DNA of 64,000 nucleotides from Bradyrhizobium iriomotense (GCF_018129405.1 NZ_JAFCLP010000015.1:62001-126000); one strand, 5' to 3'. Counted from the stretch's first letter, positions 36,246 through 48,949 are shown. Program-made: numbers and translations. Notes: generated from the letters alone by a model not told the origin.

Positions 36246-36757
36246 TGAGCGAGGCGCACAGGCTGCCGACCGACGCCGATGCGGCTATATGGGGCGCGCG
36301 GCTGGCCGAGGCCTATCGCGAGATCGGCGCGCGGGCGATGCGCGATCTGCCGATCTACAACGATGCGCTCGGCGTCGAGGCGGTCGGCTTTCGTGTTTTC
36401 AACGGACAGATCGTCGGCATCATGGTCACGCCGTGGTTCATGAACGTGGTGATGCCGGCGGACCAGATGGCGCGGGATGCCATCGGCGCAAGCCTGCGCG
36501 TCCATCTGCCCGCCGGCGACATCGAGTTCGCGCTCGGCGAGGTCCAGCCCGTGGGCCGCATCGCGAGCTGCTCGCTGTTCTCGCCGATGTTCGCCTTCGC
36601 CGACATGGCGGCGGCGCTTGCAACGGCCGAAGCCGCGCTTGCCGAGCTGATGCTGCCGGCCGACAGCGACGAAGCGGTCCGTCGTCGCGCCCCCGCGACG
36701 CCTGCGATCGACCGGCGCAATTTCCTGCGTGGCGTTCTGACGGAGCGGGGCGGATGA
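36242..36757 (+). CDS. hupJ: Hydrogenase assembly chaperone HupJ (HyaF-like/[NiFe]-hydrogenase assembly chaperone)
   Basis: A 171-residue protein with the family segments LPIYNDALGVEAVGFR and MVTPWFMNVVMPA. The C-terminal RRNFLRGVL is short and basic. HupJ acts with HupI, HupG and HupH in HupS maturation. Start ATG at 36242 overlaps hupI; the stop overlaps hupK (ATGA). Confidence 0.93.
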   Translation: MMSEAHRLPTDADAAIWGARLAEAYREIGARAMRDLPIYNDALGVEAVGFRVFNGQIVGIMVTPWFMNVVMPADQMARDAIGASLRVHLPAGDIEFALGEVQPVGRIASCSLFSPMFAFADMAAALATAEAALAELMLPADSDEAVRRRAPATPAIDRRNFLRGVLTERGG

Positions 36758-37842
36758 ACCTGGCCTTCCGCAACGAGATCGCCATCACGGTGCTGCTGTC
36801 GGGCGGTGCGATCGCCGACGTCAAGGTCGAGCCGCGGAGCCGGCCGCCGTTGACGCGTCTGTTCGCGGGAAAGCCGGCCGCCTCGCTGCTCCCGGTGCTG
36901 CCGCGATTGTTCTCGCTCTGCTCGGCGGCGCACCAGGTGGCGTATCGCTCGGCGGTCGAAGCTGCGCGCGGCGAAGATGCTGCGCCCGCGACAGTGCGGC
37001 GCCGCGTCACGGCCGTCATTGCCGAACGGCTGACGGAATTGTTGCGAAGCCTGTTCGTCGGACGGTTCGCGCTCGACGGCGCGAGAGCTGCGTCCGTGCG
37101 CGCGATGATGCAGGCGGGCGCGGTGCTCTGCGGTGGCGTCGACGAAAGCGGGTCGGACACGCCGCGGCGCGAGGCGGTGCGTCAGATCAAGTCTGCTCTC
37201 GGCGAGCTCGGGATCGCGGGCGAAGATCCGGTGCCCAGCAGCATGCTCGCAGCGTATCTCGCCGGCCTCGACGGTGAGGCATTGTCGCCGCCGATGGCCG
37301 AGCAGTCATTCCTGACGATAGCCGATGATCTCGACATCATCACGCGGCTGTCGCGTGAGGGCGCGGACTTTTCCGATGCGCCCGACCTCCATGGCCGGAT
37401 TCCGGAGACCGGAGTCTGGGCCCGCAGGGTTGGGCGGCAGCCGGTCGTGCCGTTGGGCGCCGGCGCTGCCGAACGTCTCAAGGCGCGGATCGCCGAGGCC
37501 GGCCGGCTCTGCGCCTGGCTCGATGGCAGCGGGCAGGATCACGACGACGGCGCCGTTGCCAGCTATCGTCTCGGCACCGGCAGGGGTGCGGCCGCGGTCG
37601 AATGCGCGCGCGGCCGGCTCTACCACGCCGTCGAGCTCGACGAGGGGGACCGCATCGTCCGCTTCGAATTCCTGGCACCGACCGAATGGAATTTTCACGC
37701 GCGCGGGCCGCTGGTCCGCAGCCTCAAAGGCGCGGTGCTCGCTTCCGGGCGGCGGGGACAGGATGCGGTGCGTGCGCTGGTCGATTCCTTCGATCCCTGC
37801 GTCGGCTTCAGCCTCAGCTTCCGCGAGGCCGCCCATGCATGA
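36754..37842 (+). CDS. hupK: Hydrogenase maturation protein HupK, degenerate large-subunit homologue
   Basis: A 362-residue paralogue of the large subunit that has lost most metal ligands. The region matching RICGVC reads LFSLCSAAHQVA, and the C-terminal DPCxxC reads DPCVGF, with one cysteine kept. It may be a scaffold for assembly of the Fe(CN)2CO group. It is coupled to hupJ and overlaps hypA by 8 bp. Confidence 0.93.
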   Translation: MNLAFRNEIAITVLLSGGAIADVKVEPRSRPPLTRLFAGKPAASLLPVLPRLFSLCSAAHQVAYRSAVEAARGEDAAPATVRRRVTAVIAERLTELLRSLFVGRFALDGARAASVRAMMQAGAVLCGGVDESGSDTPRREAVRQIKSALGELGIAGEDPVPSSMLAAYLAGLDGEALSPPMAEQSFLTIADDLDIITRLSREGADFSDAPDLHGRIPETGVWARRVGRQPVVPLGAGAAERLKARIAEAGRLCAWLDGSGQDHDDGAVASYRLGTGRGAAAVECARGRLYHAVELDEGDRIVRFEFLAPTEWNFHARGPLVRSLKGAVLASGRRGQDAVRALVDSFDPCVGFSLSFREAAHA

Positions 37843-38176
37843 AATGGCGCTGTGCGAGGGCATCATCGGGATCGTGGAGGACGAGGCGCGCAAGCGCTCG
37901 TTCTCGAAGGTGAAGGTGGTGTGCCTCGAGATCGGCGTGCTCAGCCATGTCGCGCCGGAAGCGATGCAGTTCTGCTTCGAGGCCGTTGCAGCGCGCACCA
38001 TCGCGCGAGGCGCAAAGCTCGAAATCATCGAGACGCCGGGGACCGCCTGGTGCATGGCCTGCTCGACCAGCGTCGAGATCAAGCAGCGTTACGAGCCGTG
38101 TCCGTCCTGCGGCAGCCACCAATTGCAGGTGACCGGCGGCGAAGAGATGCGTGTGAGGGAACTGGAGGTCGATTGA
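37835..38176 (+). CDS. hypA: Hydrogenase nickel incorporation protein
   Basis: A 113-residue HypA: N-terminal [10 protein letters not shown] with the nickel-binding His2, and a zinc site of two CxxC pairs (C73/C76 and C89/C92). It delivers Ni2+ with HypB into the HupL precursor. It overlaps hupK by 8 bp and shares one base with hypB (TGATG). Confidence 0.97.
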   Translation: MHEMALCEGIIGIVEDEARKRSFSKVKVVCLEIGVLSHVAPEAMQFCFEAVAARTIARGAKLEIIETPGTAWCMACSTSVEIKQRYEPCPSCGSHQLQVTGGEEMRVRELEVD

Positions 38177-39090
38177 TGTGCACGGTCTGTGGCTGTAGCG
38201 ACGGCAAGACGTCCATCGAACATGCGCATGATCATCATCATGGGCATGACGGGCATCACCATGATCACGACCATGCGCACGATGGGCATCACCACCATCA
38301 TCATCACGGAGATCACCATGGTCCGGGCCATGATCACGTTCCCGCGGATGCCGGCCTGCTCGATCGCGGCGCCAATCCGGCCGGGCAGACGATTGCCGGC
38401 TTGAGCAGCGACCGCATCATCCAGGTCGAACGCGACATTCTCGGCAAGAACGACAGCCTGGCCGCCGCCAATCGCGCCCGATTCCGTGCCGACGAGGTGC
38501 TCGCCTTCAACCTGGTGTCGAGCCCCGGCGCCGGAAAGACCTCTCTCCTGGTCCGCGCGGTGTCGGAGTTGAAGGACAGTTTTCCGGTCGGTGTCATCGA
38601 GGGCGACCAGCAGACCTCCAACGACGCCGAACGCATCCGCGCCACCGGCGTCGCGGCGATCCAGGTCAACACCGGCAAGGGCTGTCATCTCGATGCGGCC
38701 ATGGTCGGCGAGGCCTACGACCGGCTGCCTTGGTTGAACGGCGGCCTCCTCTTCATCGAGAATGTCGGAAATCTGGTTTGTCCCGCGGCGTTCGACCTCG
38801 GCGAGGCCTGCAAGATCGTGGTGTTCTCGACCACCGAGGGTGAGGACAAGCCGCTCAAATACCCCGACATGTTCGCAGCCTCGTCCTTGATGTTGATCAA
38901 CAAGATCGATCTCGCGCCGGTGCTTGATTTTGATCTCGCCAGGACTGTCGAATATGCGCGGCGGGTCAATCCGAAGATCGAGGTGCTGACGGTGTCGGCG
39001 CGTACGGGTGAAGGATTTTCGGCCTTCTATGCCTGGATCCGCAGGCGCTGGGCGAAGCTGAAGCAGACCGAAATGGTGGCGCAGGGATGA
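38176..39090 (+). CDS. hypB: Hydrogenase nickel incorporation GTPase with histidine-rich region
   Basis: A 304-residue GTPase. It starts MCTVCGC (high-affinity nickel motif) and then has a His-rich stretch (about residues 16-54, 23 histidines in roughly 39 residues, including a run of seven). The G domain follows: P-loop SSPGAGKTS, switch region [12 protein letters not shown] and NKID-type LINKIDL. The His-rich part stores nickel, as known for Bradyrhizobium HypB. It acts with HypA. Confidence 0.97.
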   Translation: MCTVCGCSDGKTSIEHAHDHHHGHDGHHHDHDHAHDGHHHHHHHGDHHGPGHDHVPADAGLLDRGANPAGQTIAGLSSDRIIQVERDILGKNDSLAAANRARFRADEVLAFNLVSSPGAGKTSLLVRAVSELKDSFPVGVIEGDQQTSNDAERIRATGVAAIQVNTGKGCHLDAAMVGEAYDRLPWLNGGLLFIENVGNLVCPAAFDLGEACKIVVFSTTEGEDKPLKYPDMFAASSLMLINKIDLAPVLDFDLARTVEYARRVNPKIEVLTVSARTGEGFSAFYAWIRRRWAKLKQTEMVAQG

Positions 39091-41345
39091 TGGGCGGCAA
39101 GGCCACGGCACGAGACGGCAAGAGGCTGCGTCTGCACGTGCGCGGTGCCGTGCAGGGCGTCGGCTTTCGTCCCTATGTCTATGGTCTCGCCACCCGGTAC
39201 CGCCTCGGCGGCTTCGTCGCCAACGATCCGCACGGCGTCGTCATCGAGGTCGAAGGCGAGCGCGCCTCGGACTTCGTCGCGGCCCTGCCGCTGGAGAAGC
39301 CGCCGCTCGCGCGGATCGACGAGATTTCGGTGCAGCCGATCGGCGCTGTCGCGGGCGGCGCGTTCTGCATCCGCGCCAGCGAGCAGGGCAGGGTGTCGAC
39401 GCGGATCGTCGCGGACGCCGCGACCTGCTCGGACTGCCTGGGCGAGCTGTTCGATCCGGCCAGTCGCTTCCACCTCTATCCCTTCGTCAACTGCACCCAT
39501 TGCGGTCCACGCTACACCATCGCCGAACGGCTGCCCTACGATCGTGCGACGACCGCCATGAAGCGCTTCGCCATGTGCGCGGCCTGCGCCGCCGACTATG
39601 CCGATCCGGCAAGCCGCCGCTTCCATGCCGAGGCGATTGCCTGCCCGCAATGCGGCCCGCGGCTCAGCCATGGTATCGCGGAGATCGCGGCTGCGATCGC
39701 CGCGGGCAGCATCGTGGCGATCAAGGGGCTCGGCGGCTATCAGCTGCTCTGCGATGCCCGCGACGATGACGCCGTAGTGCGGCTACGGCAACGCAAGCAT
39801 CGTGACCGGAAGCCGTTCGCCGTGATGGTGGGCTCCAAGGGTGTGGTCGCGGAGATCGCTGAGGCCAATGCTGCCGAGCTTGCATTGCTCGAAACGACGG
39901 CGCGGCCGATCGTGCTGATGAATTCGCACCGGCGCCTCGCGCCCACGATCGCGCCAGGACTGACGCGAATTGGGGTCATGCTGCCGGTCAGCCCGCTGCA
40001 TCACCTGATTTTCCATGTCCTGCAATCGGCGCATCCCCGCAGCGGCGAGAGCTGGGTCATCGTTGCGACCAGCGCCAATCTCGGTGGCGAACCGCTCCTG
40101 ATCGACAATGACGAGGCCGAGCGGCGTCTTGCCGGCATCGCCGACCTCATCGTCACCCACGACCGCGACATCGTCACCCGCGCCGATGATTCCGTCGCAT
40201 CGGTCGTGGCGGGCCGGACGCAATTCATCCGTCGCGCCCGCGGTTACGTGCCCGAGCCGATCCGCCTCGCGCGCTTCGTGCCACCGATCCTTGCCGTCGG
40301 CGGCAGCCTGAAATCGACCGTGACGGTCACGCGGGGCAACGAAGCCTTCGTCTCCCAGTACATCGGCGACCTCGACAGCGCGGAAGGCATCCGCTTCTTC
40401 GAGGAGACGGTGGATCACCTGCTGTCCACGCTGGACGTCGAGCCGATCGCCATCGCCCATGATTTGCATCCGAACATGGCCTCGACCCGTTTTGCCGAGG
40501 CCAGCGGAAAGCGGCTGATCGCGGTTCAGCACCATCATGGCCATGCGGCCTCGGTGATGGCGGAGCATGGCATCGCCGGACCGGCGCTGGCGCTGGTGCT
40601 CGACGGTTTCGGTTATGGTAGCGACGGCGGCAATTGGGGCGGCGAGCTCTTACTATGCGAAGGCGCGCGCTTCCGGCGGCTCGGACATCTCGCGCCCATG
40701 AAGATGGCGGGCGGCGATCGTGCCGCGCGCGAACCGTGGCGCATGGCCGCCGGCGTCCTGCACACGCTCGAGCGCGACGAGACGATTGCGACACGCTTTG
40801 CGACGCAGCCGCAGGCAGCGCGTCTCTCCGTCCTGCTCGGGCAGTCAGGCGTACCGCTGACGACCAGCGCTGGCCGGTTGTTTGACGCGGCGGCAGGACT
40901 GCTCGGCCTCTGCCCGGTGCAGAGCTACGAGGGCGAGGCCGCGATGAAGCTGGAAGCGCTGGTGCGCACGCCGCGTATCGCGCAAGAGGGCTGGACCATC
41001 GACAATAACGTGCTGTCTCTGCGTCCGTTGCTTGAGCGCCTGGCGATCGACCGGATAGATCCGATCAGCGGCGCCGAGCTGTTCCATGGCACGTTTGCGG
41101 CCGCCTGTGTCGACTGGATCGTGCGTGCGACGCGCCAGGCCGGGATCACCACCGTCACCTTGAGCGGCGGTTGCTTCCTCAACGCGATCCTCGGCGCCGG
41201 GATCGAACGCGGCTGCATCGCGGCCGGCCTCACGCCGCTGCTGTCCCGCCAGGTGCCGCCCAATGACGGTGGCCTCAGCCTGGGGCAGGCCTGGGTCGCC
41301 GCCCTCCAACTCCTCGAACACCAAGGCCTGGAAGGAAACGCCTGA
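39087..41345 (+). CDS. hypF: Carbamoyltransferase HypF
   Basis: A 752-residue protein with the full domain order. An acylphosphatase domain ([18 protein letters not shown]) is followed by zinc fingers with [19 protein letters not shown] and CPQCGPR. Then come a YrdC-like domain ([12 protein letters not shown]) and a Kae1-like domain ([22 protein letters not shown]). It makes the thiocyanate that becomes the CN ligands, from carbamoyl phosphate, in concert with HypE. It overlaps hypB by 4 bp. Confidence 0.97.
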   Translation: MMGGKATARDGKRLRLHVRGAVQGVGFRPYVYGLATRYRLGGFVANDPHGVVIEVEGERASDFVAALPLEKPPLARIDEISVQPIGAVAGGAFCIRASEQGRVSTRIVADAATCSDCLGELFDPASRFHLYPFVNCTHCGPRYTIAERLPYDRATTAMKRFAMCAACAADYADPASRRFHAEAIACPQCGPRLSHGIAEIAAAIAAGSIVAIKGLGGYQLLCDARDDDAVVRLRQRKHRDRKPFAVMVGSKGVVAEIAEANAAELALLETTARPIVLMNSHRRLAPTIAPGLTRIGVMLPVSPLHHLIFHVLQSAHPRSGESWVIVATSANLGGEPLLIDNDEAERRLAGIADLIVTHDRDIVTRADDSVASVVAGRTQFIRRARGYVPEPIRLARFVPPILAVGGSLKSTVTVTRGNEAFVSQYIGDLDSAEGIRFFEETVDHLLSTLDVEPIAIAHDLHPNMASTRFAEASGKRLIAVQHHHGHAASVMAEHGIAGPALALVLDGFGYGSDGGNWGGELLLCEGARFRRLGHLAPMKMAGGDRAAREPWRMAAGVLHTLERDETIATRFATQPQAARLSVLLGQSGVPLTTSAGRLFDAAAGLLGLCPVQSYEGEAAMKLEALVRTPRIAQEGWTIDNNVLSLRPLLERLAIDRIDPISGAELFHGTFAAACVDWIVRATRQAGITTVTLSGGCFLNAILGAGIERGCIAAGLTPLLSRQVPPNDGGLSLGQAWVAALQLLEHQGLEGNA

Positions 41346-41581
41346 TGTGTCTCGCGATACCCGCTGAGGTCACGAAACTCTTGCCCGACGCGATGGCCGT
41401 AGTCACCATCGACGGCGTCAGCAAGGAGATCTCGGTCGCCTTGATCGAGGACCTCGCCGTCGGCGACTACGTCATCATCCATGTCGGCTACGCCCTCACC
41501 AAGATCGACCCAGAGGAGGCGCGGCGGACGCTCGAATTGTTGCGCGAGCTCAGCGCCGAGGGACAGGAAGTTGCGCCATGA
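41345..41581 (+). CDS. hypC: HypC/HybG/HupF family hydrogenase maturation chaperone
   Basis: A 78-residue HypC starting MCLAIPAEV with the conserved Met-Cys; ends near VGYALTKIDPEEA, the family's C-terminal helix. It holds the Fe(CN)2CO unit with HypD and hands it to HupL. It overlaps hypF (TGATG) and hypD (ATGA). Confidence 0.96.
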   Translation: MCLAIPAEVTKLLPDAMAVVTIDGVSKEISVALIEDLAVGDYVIIHVGYALTKIDPEEARRTLELLRELSAEGQEVAP

Positions 41582-42720
41582 AATATGCCGACGAGTTTCG
41601 CGACAAGGAGATCGCGCTCGGGCTCGCCAAGGCGATCCGCGCCGAGGCCCATCCTGAAAGACCTTATCGCTTCATGGAGTTCTGCGGCGGTCACACGCAC
41701 GCGATCTCGCGCTACGGCCTCGAGGACATGTTGCCGAAGAACGTGCGGATGATCCATGGTCCCGGCTGTCCGGTCTGCGTGCTGCCGGCCGGCCGCATCG
41801 ACATGGCGATCCGGCTCGCGATGCGGCCGGAGATCATCCTGTGCGTTTATGGCGATCTGATGCGGGTGCCGGGCTCGCAGGGCGCTTCGCTGTTGAAGGC
41901 GAAGGCGCGCGGAGCGGACATCCGCATGGTCTATTCCACGATCGATGCGATCCGCATCGCGGAGGAGAATCCGGGGCGCGAGGTCGTATTTTTCGCCATC
42001 GGCTTTGAGACCACGACGCCGCCGACCGCGGTCATGATCCGCATGGCCGAGAAGAAGCAGCTCGCAAACTTCAGCGTATTCTGCAACCACGTGCTGACGC
42101 CGCCGGCGATGCAGAACATCCTGGAGAGCCCCGACATCCGCAACATCGGCCGGGTCGAGATCGACGGCTTTGTCGGCCCCGCGCATGTCTCGACCATCAT
42201 CGGCACCGCGCCTTACGAATTCTTCGCGGAAGAATTCGGCAAGCCGGTGGTGATCTCGGGCTTCGAGCCGCTCGACATGATGCAGGCGATCCTGATGCTG
42301 GTGCGTCAGGTCAACGAGAACAGGCACGAGGTCGAGAACCAGTATAGCCGCGCCGTGACCCGCGACGGCAATCTGCGCGCCAAGGAAGAGGTCTCCGACA
42401 TCTTTGAGCTGCGCGACCAGTTCGAATGGCGCGGGCTCGGTCAGGTGCCCTATAGCGGGCTGAAGTTGAAGCGCGCTTACGCCAAATACGATACCGAGGT
42501 TCGCTTCGACATGAACGAGCTGCGCGTCGACGACAATCCGGCCTGCGAATGCGGCGCTATTTTGCGCGGGGTGAAGAAGCCGGTCGACTGCAAACTGTTC
42601 GGCACCGTCTGCACGCCGGAGACGCCGATGGGGTCCTGCATGGTCTCGTCCGAAGGCGCCTGTGCCGCGCACTGGACCTATGGACGCTTCCGCGACCATC
42701 AGCAGAGGCGGGCGTCATGA
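41578..42720 (+). CDS. hypD: Hydrogenase formation protein HypD
   Basis: A 380-residue HypD with FMEFCGGHTHAISRYG, HGPGCPVCVLP and the C-terminal [4Fe-4S] cysteines (CECGAILRG, CKLFGTVCTPETPMGSC). It is the scaffold on which the Fe(CN)2CO moiety is built with HypC. It overlaps hypC and hypE by 4 bp each. Confidence 0.97.
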   Translation: MKYADEFRDKEIALGLAKAIRAEAHPERPYRFMEFCGGHTHAISRYGLEDMLPKNVRMIHGPGCPVCVLPAGRIDMAIRLAMRPEIILCVYGDLMRVPGSQGASLLKAKARGADIRMVYSTIDAIRIAEENPGREVVFFAIGFETTTPPTAVMIRMAEKKQLANFSVFCNHVLTPPAMQNILESPDIRNIGRVEIDGFVGPAHVSTIIGTAPYEFFAEEFGKPVVISGFEPLDMMQAILMLVRQVNENRHEVENQYSRAVTRDGNLRAKEEVSDIFELRDQFEWRGLGQVPYSGLKLKRAYAKYDTEVRFDMNELRVDDNPACECGAILRGVKKPVDCKLFGTVCTPETPMGSCMVSSEGACAAHWTYGRFRDHQQRRAS

Positions 42721-43757
42721 AGTCCTATCAGCGCAAGCTTGATATCAAGAACGGTTGCGTCGATCTGTCCCACGGTTCGGGTGGGCGCGCCATGGCGCAG
42801 TTGATCTCAGGCCTGTTCCACGAAGCTTTTGGCAATGAATGGCTGGCGCGCGGCAACGACCAGTCGGCATTCAACGTCGGTGCCGGACGCATGGTGATGA
42901 CGACCGACGGCTATGTGGTCTCGCCGCTGTTCTTTCCCGGAGGGAATATCGGCTCGCTCGCGGTGCACGGCACCGTCAACGACATCGCCATGGCCGGTGC
43001 AAAACCGCTCTATCTCTCGGCAAGCTTCATCATCGAGGAGGGGTTTCGGTTCGCCGACCTCAAGCTGATCGCGGAGTCCATGGGGCAAGCGGCGCGCGAG
43101 GCAGGCGTCCACATCATCACCGGCGACACCAAGGTGGTCGAGCGCGGCAAGGCCGACGGCTTGTTCATCTCGACCGCGGGGGTCGGGGTCGTGCCCGACG
43201 GGCTCGATCTCTCGGCCGAGAACGCGCGGGTCGGCGATCGCGTTCTGATCTCGGGCACGCTCGGCGATCACGGCGTTGCCATCATGTCCAAGCGGCAGAA
43301 CCTGGCCTTTGAGACCGAGATCGTCTCGGACTCGGCGTCGCTGAACGATCTCGTCGCTAAAATGGTGCAGGCCTGCGGCCGCGGCATCCGCCTGATGCGC
43401 GATCCCACGCGTGGCGGGCTTGCCGCCACGCTGAACGAGATCGCCCAGCAGTCCGACCTTGGCTTCCGTCTCCAGGAGGAGGCGATCCCGGTGAAGCCGG
43501 GCGTGGCCGCGGCCTGCGAGCTGCTCGGGCTCGATCCGCTCCATGTCGCCAACGAGGGCAAGCTGGTCGCTATCGTCGCGCCGGAGGTTGCCAAAACCGT
43601 TCTGGCCGCGATGCGGGCGCATCCGCTCGGCCACGAAGCCGCCGACATCGGCGAGGCCGTGGCCGACGACCATCATTTCGTGCAGATGGCAACGAGCTTT
43701 GGCGGCGGGCGGATCGTCGACTGGCTGTCGGGCGAGCAATTGCCAAGAATCTGTTGA
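42717..43757 (+). CDS. hypE: Hydrogenase expression/formation protein HypE
   Basis: A 346-residue PurM-type protein with LSHGSGGRAMAQL near the N-terminus and ending in PRIC, whose C-terminal cysteine accepts the carbamoyl group from HypF and is dehydrated to thiocyanate. The start ATG at 42717 is on the ATGA overlap with hypD. Confidence 0.97.
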   Translation: MKSYQRKLDIKNGCVDLSHGSGGRAMAQLISGLFHEAFGNEWLARGNDQSAFNVGAGRMVMTTDGYVVSPLFFPGGNIGSLAVHGTVNDIAMAGAKPLYLSASFIIEEGFRFADLKLIAESMGQAAREAGVHIITGDTKVVERGKADGLFISTAGVGVVPDGLDLSAENARVGDRVLISGTLGDHGVAIMSKRQNLAFETEIVSDSASLNDLVAKMVQACGRGIRLMRDPTRGGLAATLNEIAQQSDLGFRLQEEAIPVKPGVAAACELLGLDPLHVANEGKLVAIVAPEVAKTVLAAMRAHPLGHEAADIGEAVADDHHFVQMATSFGGGRIVDWLSGEQLPRIC

Positions 43758-43777
43758 GGAATCTGCTGAGGCCGACG

Positions 43778-45474
43778 ATGCGCATCCTTCTCCTGTCGCA
43801 TTCCTTCAACAGCCTGACGCAGCGGCTTCACGTCGAGCTCAGCGAGCGGGGCCATGGGGTCTCCGTCGAGCTCGACATCCATGCCGACGTCACCCGCGAG
43901 AGCGTGACGCTGCATCGACCCGATCTGGTGATCGCGCCTTTCCTGAAGCGGGCGATCCCGGACGACGTCTGGCGGAGCGTGCGTTGCCTGATCGTCCATC
44001 CCGGCCCGCCCGGCGACCGCGGTCCGGCCGCGCTCGACTGGGCCATTCTCGAAGGCGCGGCCGAGTGGGGCGTCACGGTGCTCCAGGCGGACGGCGAGTT
44101 TGACGCCGGGCCGGTCTGGGCGTTTCGCACTTTCCCGATGCGGCGCGCAGCGAAGTCCAGCATTTACCGCAACGAGGTGACCTCGGGCGCGGTCGAGGCG
44201 GTGCTCGAAGCCGTCGCGGCGATCGAGGCCGGAAGAGCGGCTCCGCTGCCGATGCGCGCGGACGACCCGCGCATTCGTGTCCGGGGACCTTGCCGTCAGG
44301 CGGACCGGACGATCGACTGGCAGCACGACACGACCGCGACCGTCCTGCGCAAGATCGACAGCGCCGACGGCATGCCGGGCCTCCTCGACAGCTTGTTCTT
44401 CCAGGACGTCAGACTGTTCGATGCGCATGAAGCGCACGACATCTCCGGTGTGCCCGGAACCGTCGTCGCACAATGCGACGGTGCGCTGGCGCGCGCCACG
44501 GTCGACGGTGCGGTCTGGATCGGCCATGTCAGGCGGCTCGCGCCGAAGAGTCTGAAGCTGCCGGCGGCAAAGATCTTCGCCGCGGAAGCCGCACATCTGC
44601 CGCACCGGCCCGGTTGCGGCTATGCACCGATCGAATATCGTGAGCATGGCGAGGTCGGAAAGCTCAGCTTCTCCTTCTACAACGGCGCCATGAGCAGCGG
44701 CGACTGCGAGGCCCTGCTCGACGCCTATCGCGCCGCGCTGGCGCGGCCGACCAAGGTGCTGCTCCTGACCGGCGGCCCTGACTATTGGTCGAACGGCATC
44801 CACCTTGCCGAAATCGAGGCGGCCGGAAGCGCTGCGGATGAGTCCTGGCGCAACATCAACGCGATCGACGACTTTGCCCGCGCGATCATCGAGACCACCG
44901 ACCGGCTGGTCGTGTCGGTCATCAGAGGCAATGCTGGGGCGGGCGGCGTGTTTCTGAGTCTTGCCGCCGACGAGGTCTGGGCGAGCGACCAGATCGTCCT
45001 CAATCCGCATTACAAGGACATGGGCAATCTCTACGGCTCGGAGTACTGGACCTATCTGTTGCCGCGCCGTGCGGGGCTAGCGAACGCGAGCCGGATCACG
45101 CAATGCCGGCTGCCGATGGGGGTGGAGGAGGCCCAGCGTCTCGGCATCGTCGATCGCATCCTGTCGGGCGTGGAGCTTGCGGACGCAAGCCTCATTGAGC
45201 GCGCCGCAGCCATGGCGTCGGATACCGGCCTTGCCGCGCGTCTTGCCGACAAGCAGGAGCGGCGCTCGGCTGACGAGGCCGCGAAGCCATTGCAGGCCTA
45301 CCGCGACGAGGAGCTGCGGCAGATGAAACAGAATTTCTACGGCTTCGATCCGAGCTACCACGTCGCACGCTACAACTTCATTCACAAGGTGCCGAAATCG
45401 CGCACGCCGTTGACCATCGCGAACCACCGGTCAAGGCGGGTGTCCGAGCGGCCTGTTGCCAAGGCGGTGCCGTC

Positions 45475-45478
<4 letters not shown>
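43778..45478 (+). CDS. hoxX: Hydrogenase maturation protein HoxX/HypX (CO-ligand synthesis)
   Basis: A 566-residue two-domain protein. The N-terminal part (about 1-250) is formyltransferase-like, with the HPG motif in VHPGPPGDRGPAALDW; the C-terminal part (about 290-500) is a crotonase fold (LTGGPDYWSNGIHL, IRGNAGAGGVFLSLAADEVW). HypX makes the CO ligand of the NiFe site from formyl-tetrahydrofolate and helps under aerobic conditions. ATG at 43778 chosen for the family start MRILLLSHSFNSLTQR. It overlaps hoxA by 4 bp. Confidence 0.95.
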
Positions 45479-46903
<1,425 letters not shown>

Positions 46904-46929
<26 letters not shown>

Positions 46930-48271
46930 AGCAGGCGAGACGGAATCGCTGCTCAAGCTGATCACCAATCGCGGTGCGATCGAGTTCGATCACGAGCGCG
47001 AGGGCGCCTGGATCGAAGTCATCCGTAAGATGGACGAGGTCTATTCGGACCTCCTGCGCTACGAGGTCGACCTCGAGCACAAGAATGCGGAGCTCGAGGA
47101 GGCCCAGGCCTTCGTCACCAACGTCATCGAATCCGTCTCCGACATCCTCATCGTCTGCGACGCGAAGGGACTCGTGCAGCAGGTCAATTCCGCGTTCCAG
47201 CATACGCTTGGCCGCAGTGTGACCGATATCGTCGGCAAAAACATCGCCGATGTCATCGACGACGCCGATAATGCCAGACTGGTGCCGCTGCTGAAGCCGC
47301 GTGGTGCCTCCGATGTCGTCGACGGCGAACTGCGGTTTTCGAGCGAGGGCGGCAGCTCGGATCTGTTCGCCATCAACAGCTCCCCTCGTCACGATCATCG
47401 CGGTCGCTTCATCGGCGTAGTGCTCACGGGGCGCCCGATCGGCGAGCTTCGCCGCGCCTATGAGGCCTTGCACAAGGCGCATCAGGAATTGCAGCGCGCT
47501 CAGCGTCAGTTGGTCGAGCAGGAGAAGATGGCGAGCCTCGGCCGCCTCGTCGCCGGCGTCGCGCACGAGCTGAACAATCCGATCAGCTTCGTCTATGGCA
47601 ACATCCACACCCTGATGCGCTATCGCACTGCGATCGTCGCCTACCTCGACGCAGTCCACGGCAATGCGAAGGGGGGCGATCTTTCGGCGCAAAGGAAGAG
47701 CCTGCGCATCGATGAGATCCTGGACGATTTCGGTCCGCTGATCGAAGGCACAATGGAAGGCGCGGTTCGCATCAGCGATATCGTGAAGAACCTGCGCCGG
47801 CTGTCCTTCAGCAAGCTCGGCGAGGTCGAGCGGGTCAACATCGAGCGTCTGATCAACACCGCCGTGCTATGGGCTGTGCGCACCAAGCAGATTCGCATCG
47901 ACCTGCAGATGGAAGTCGAGCCGGAACTCTGGATTTCCGGCAACGAGGGGCAATTGCACCAGGTGATCGTCAACCTTGTGGAGAATGCGATCGACGCGAT
48001 GCGCAGCACCGAATTGCCTCGGCTGGTCGTCTCGGCGGTGCGCAAGGGTCGCGAAATCCTGTTCCGGATTTCGGACAACGGTCCGGGAATCGACAAGGAT
48101 CACATCAGCCACATCTTCGAGCCGTTCTTTACCACTAAGCGGGTCGGCGAGGGCACGGGGCTCGGCCTGTGGATCAGCTATGGCATCGTGCGCGAACATG
48201 GCGGCGAGCTCCTTGCAGCGAACGACCCGGACGGTGGCGCGACCTTTTCTTTTGTGCTGCCGGCAGCATAA
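46904..48271 (+). CDS. hupT: Sensor histidine kinase HupT (HoxJ)
   Basis: A 455-residue soluble kinase without membrane segments. PAS domain (about 65-180), coiled coil, HisKA with H221 (GVAHELNNPISF), and an ATPase domain with N box (NLVENAIDAM) and G boxes (SDNGPGID, GTGLGLWIS), all intact. HupUV binds such kinases through the PAS region to transmit H2. It overlaps hoxA by 26 bp and ends the hydrogenase region. Confidence 0.95.
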
Positions 48272-48786
48272 GCCGCTGACGGCAATCATGCACGAAGCGA
48301 CCTCCCATGAAGCTGACCGGAGGCAGCCCATTGCATCCTTGAATGGATGCAATCGTAGCGCTTCCAATTTGAGCCGGCGGTTCACGGTCTATTGACTGTC
48401 GGATCATTCTTCCGAAGACGAGCCCATTCTGCTTCTCTTTGCCGCTCGTGCGAGCGGCCTTGCGCTTCCTGACCAGCGATCATTTTTATTCTGGTTGAAC
48501 GGAACGTTCGCTATGGATGTGCGTCTTCAGCCGGATAGCTCAGACGGCCGCTTGCATGCTCACTCCATCGGATATACCTGAGGCTAAGTCATTGAAATAT
48601 CTATTTTCAGAGTCTCGAGATTTTTGAATGGCTGGCACTGAACGCGGTCCCGCGGTTCGTCGTCAACGCGCGCCTACGACGATAGAGGCGAAGCGCTAGT
48701 CTAACGCGTAAGTCGCTGCGCAGGAACGCCGTCGCTCAACCAACTTGACCGCGAAGTCGCGCTGGTCGAGGTCGGTGGAGTTTTCG
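48272..48786. other. Intergenic region between hydrogenase and siderophore loci
   Basis: No gene was recognised in these 515 bp. A hairpin lies at 48330-48353. Around 48535-48551 a short stretch (CCGGATAGCTCAGACGG) resembles the 5' end of a tRNA-Phe, but no anticodon arm or T-loop follows. The GC content falls visibly compared with the genes on both sides. Confidence 0.5.
48330..48353 (+). terminator. Hairpin after hupT
   Basis: ATTGCATCC and GGATGCAAT are perfectly inverted around TTGAAT, 59 bp downstream of the hupT stop. No T-run follows, so termination would be Rho-dependent or the hairpin protects the mRNA end. Confidence 0.4.
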
Positions 48787-48906
48787 GAGCAGGCCTACGA
48801 ACTGATATCGACCGGCGACATGAGCGTGTCACAGGCGGCCTTCCACGTCGCGTATGGTTCCGCCCACTTTGCGACCATTTTTCGCAAACGTTTTGGCATC
48901 TCACCC
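48787..48906 (+). pseudogene. Remnant of an AraC-family regulator (C-terminal helix-turn-helix only)
   Basis: A 40-codon stretch (EQAYELISTGDMSVSQAA ... RKRFGISP) matches the last part of the AraC gene at 59778-60653 in 34 of 40 residues. Nothing upstream resembles the rest of an AraC protein, and the short frame around it starts in unrelated sequence. Its downstream region is also conserved with that of the intact gene (48950-49008 against 60686-60744, 52 of 59 bases), including the putative operator. Confidence 0.8.
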
Positions 48907-48949
48907 GATCGCCCGCGTCGATGGCGGGTGGTACATGGCCAGCAGTTTG

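Noticed and set aside
38215-38340. CAT/CAC-rich stretch as a DNA tandem repeat
   Set aside because: It is explained by the histidine-rich nickel-storage region of HypB; codons CAT and CAC alternate irregularly.
42732-42748. TTGATATCAA inside the start of hypE as a FixK box
   Set aside because: The two half-sites touch; a FixK/FNR site needs a 4-bp gap, and the place is inside a coding sequence of a tightly coupled operon.
48535-48551. CCGGATAGCTCAGACGG resembling the 5' end of tRNA-Phe
   Set aside because: No anticodon arm, T-arm or acceptor 3' strand follows in the next 100 bp. Chance similarity or a very short fragment; integration sites normally retain the 3' part.
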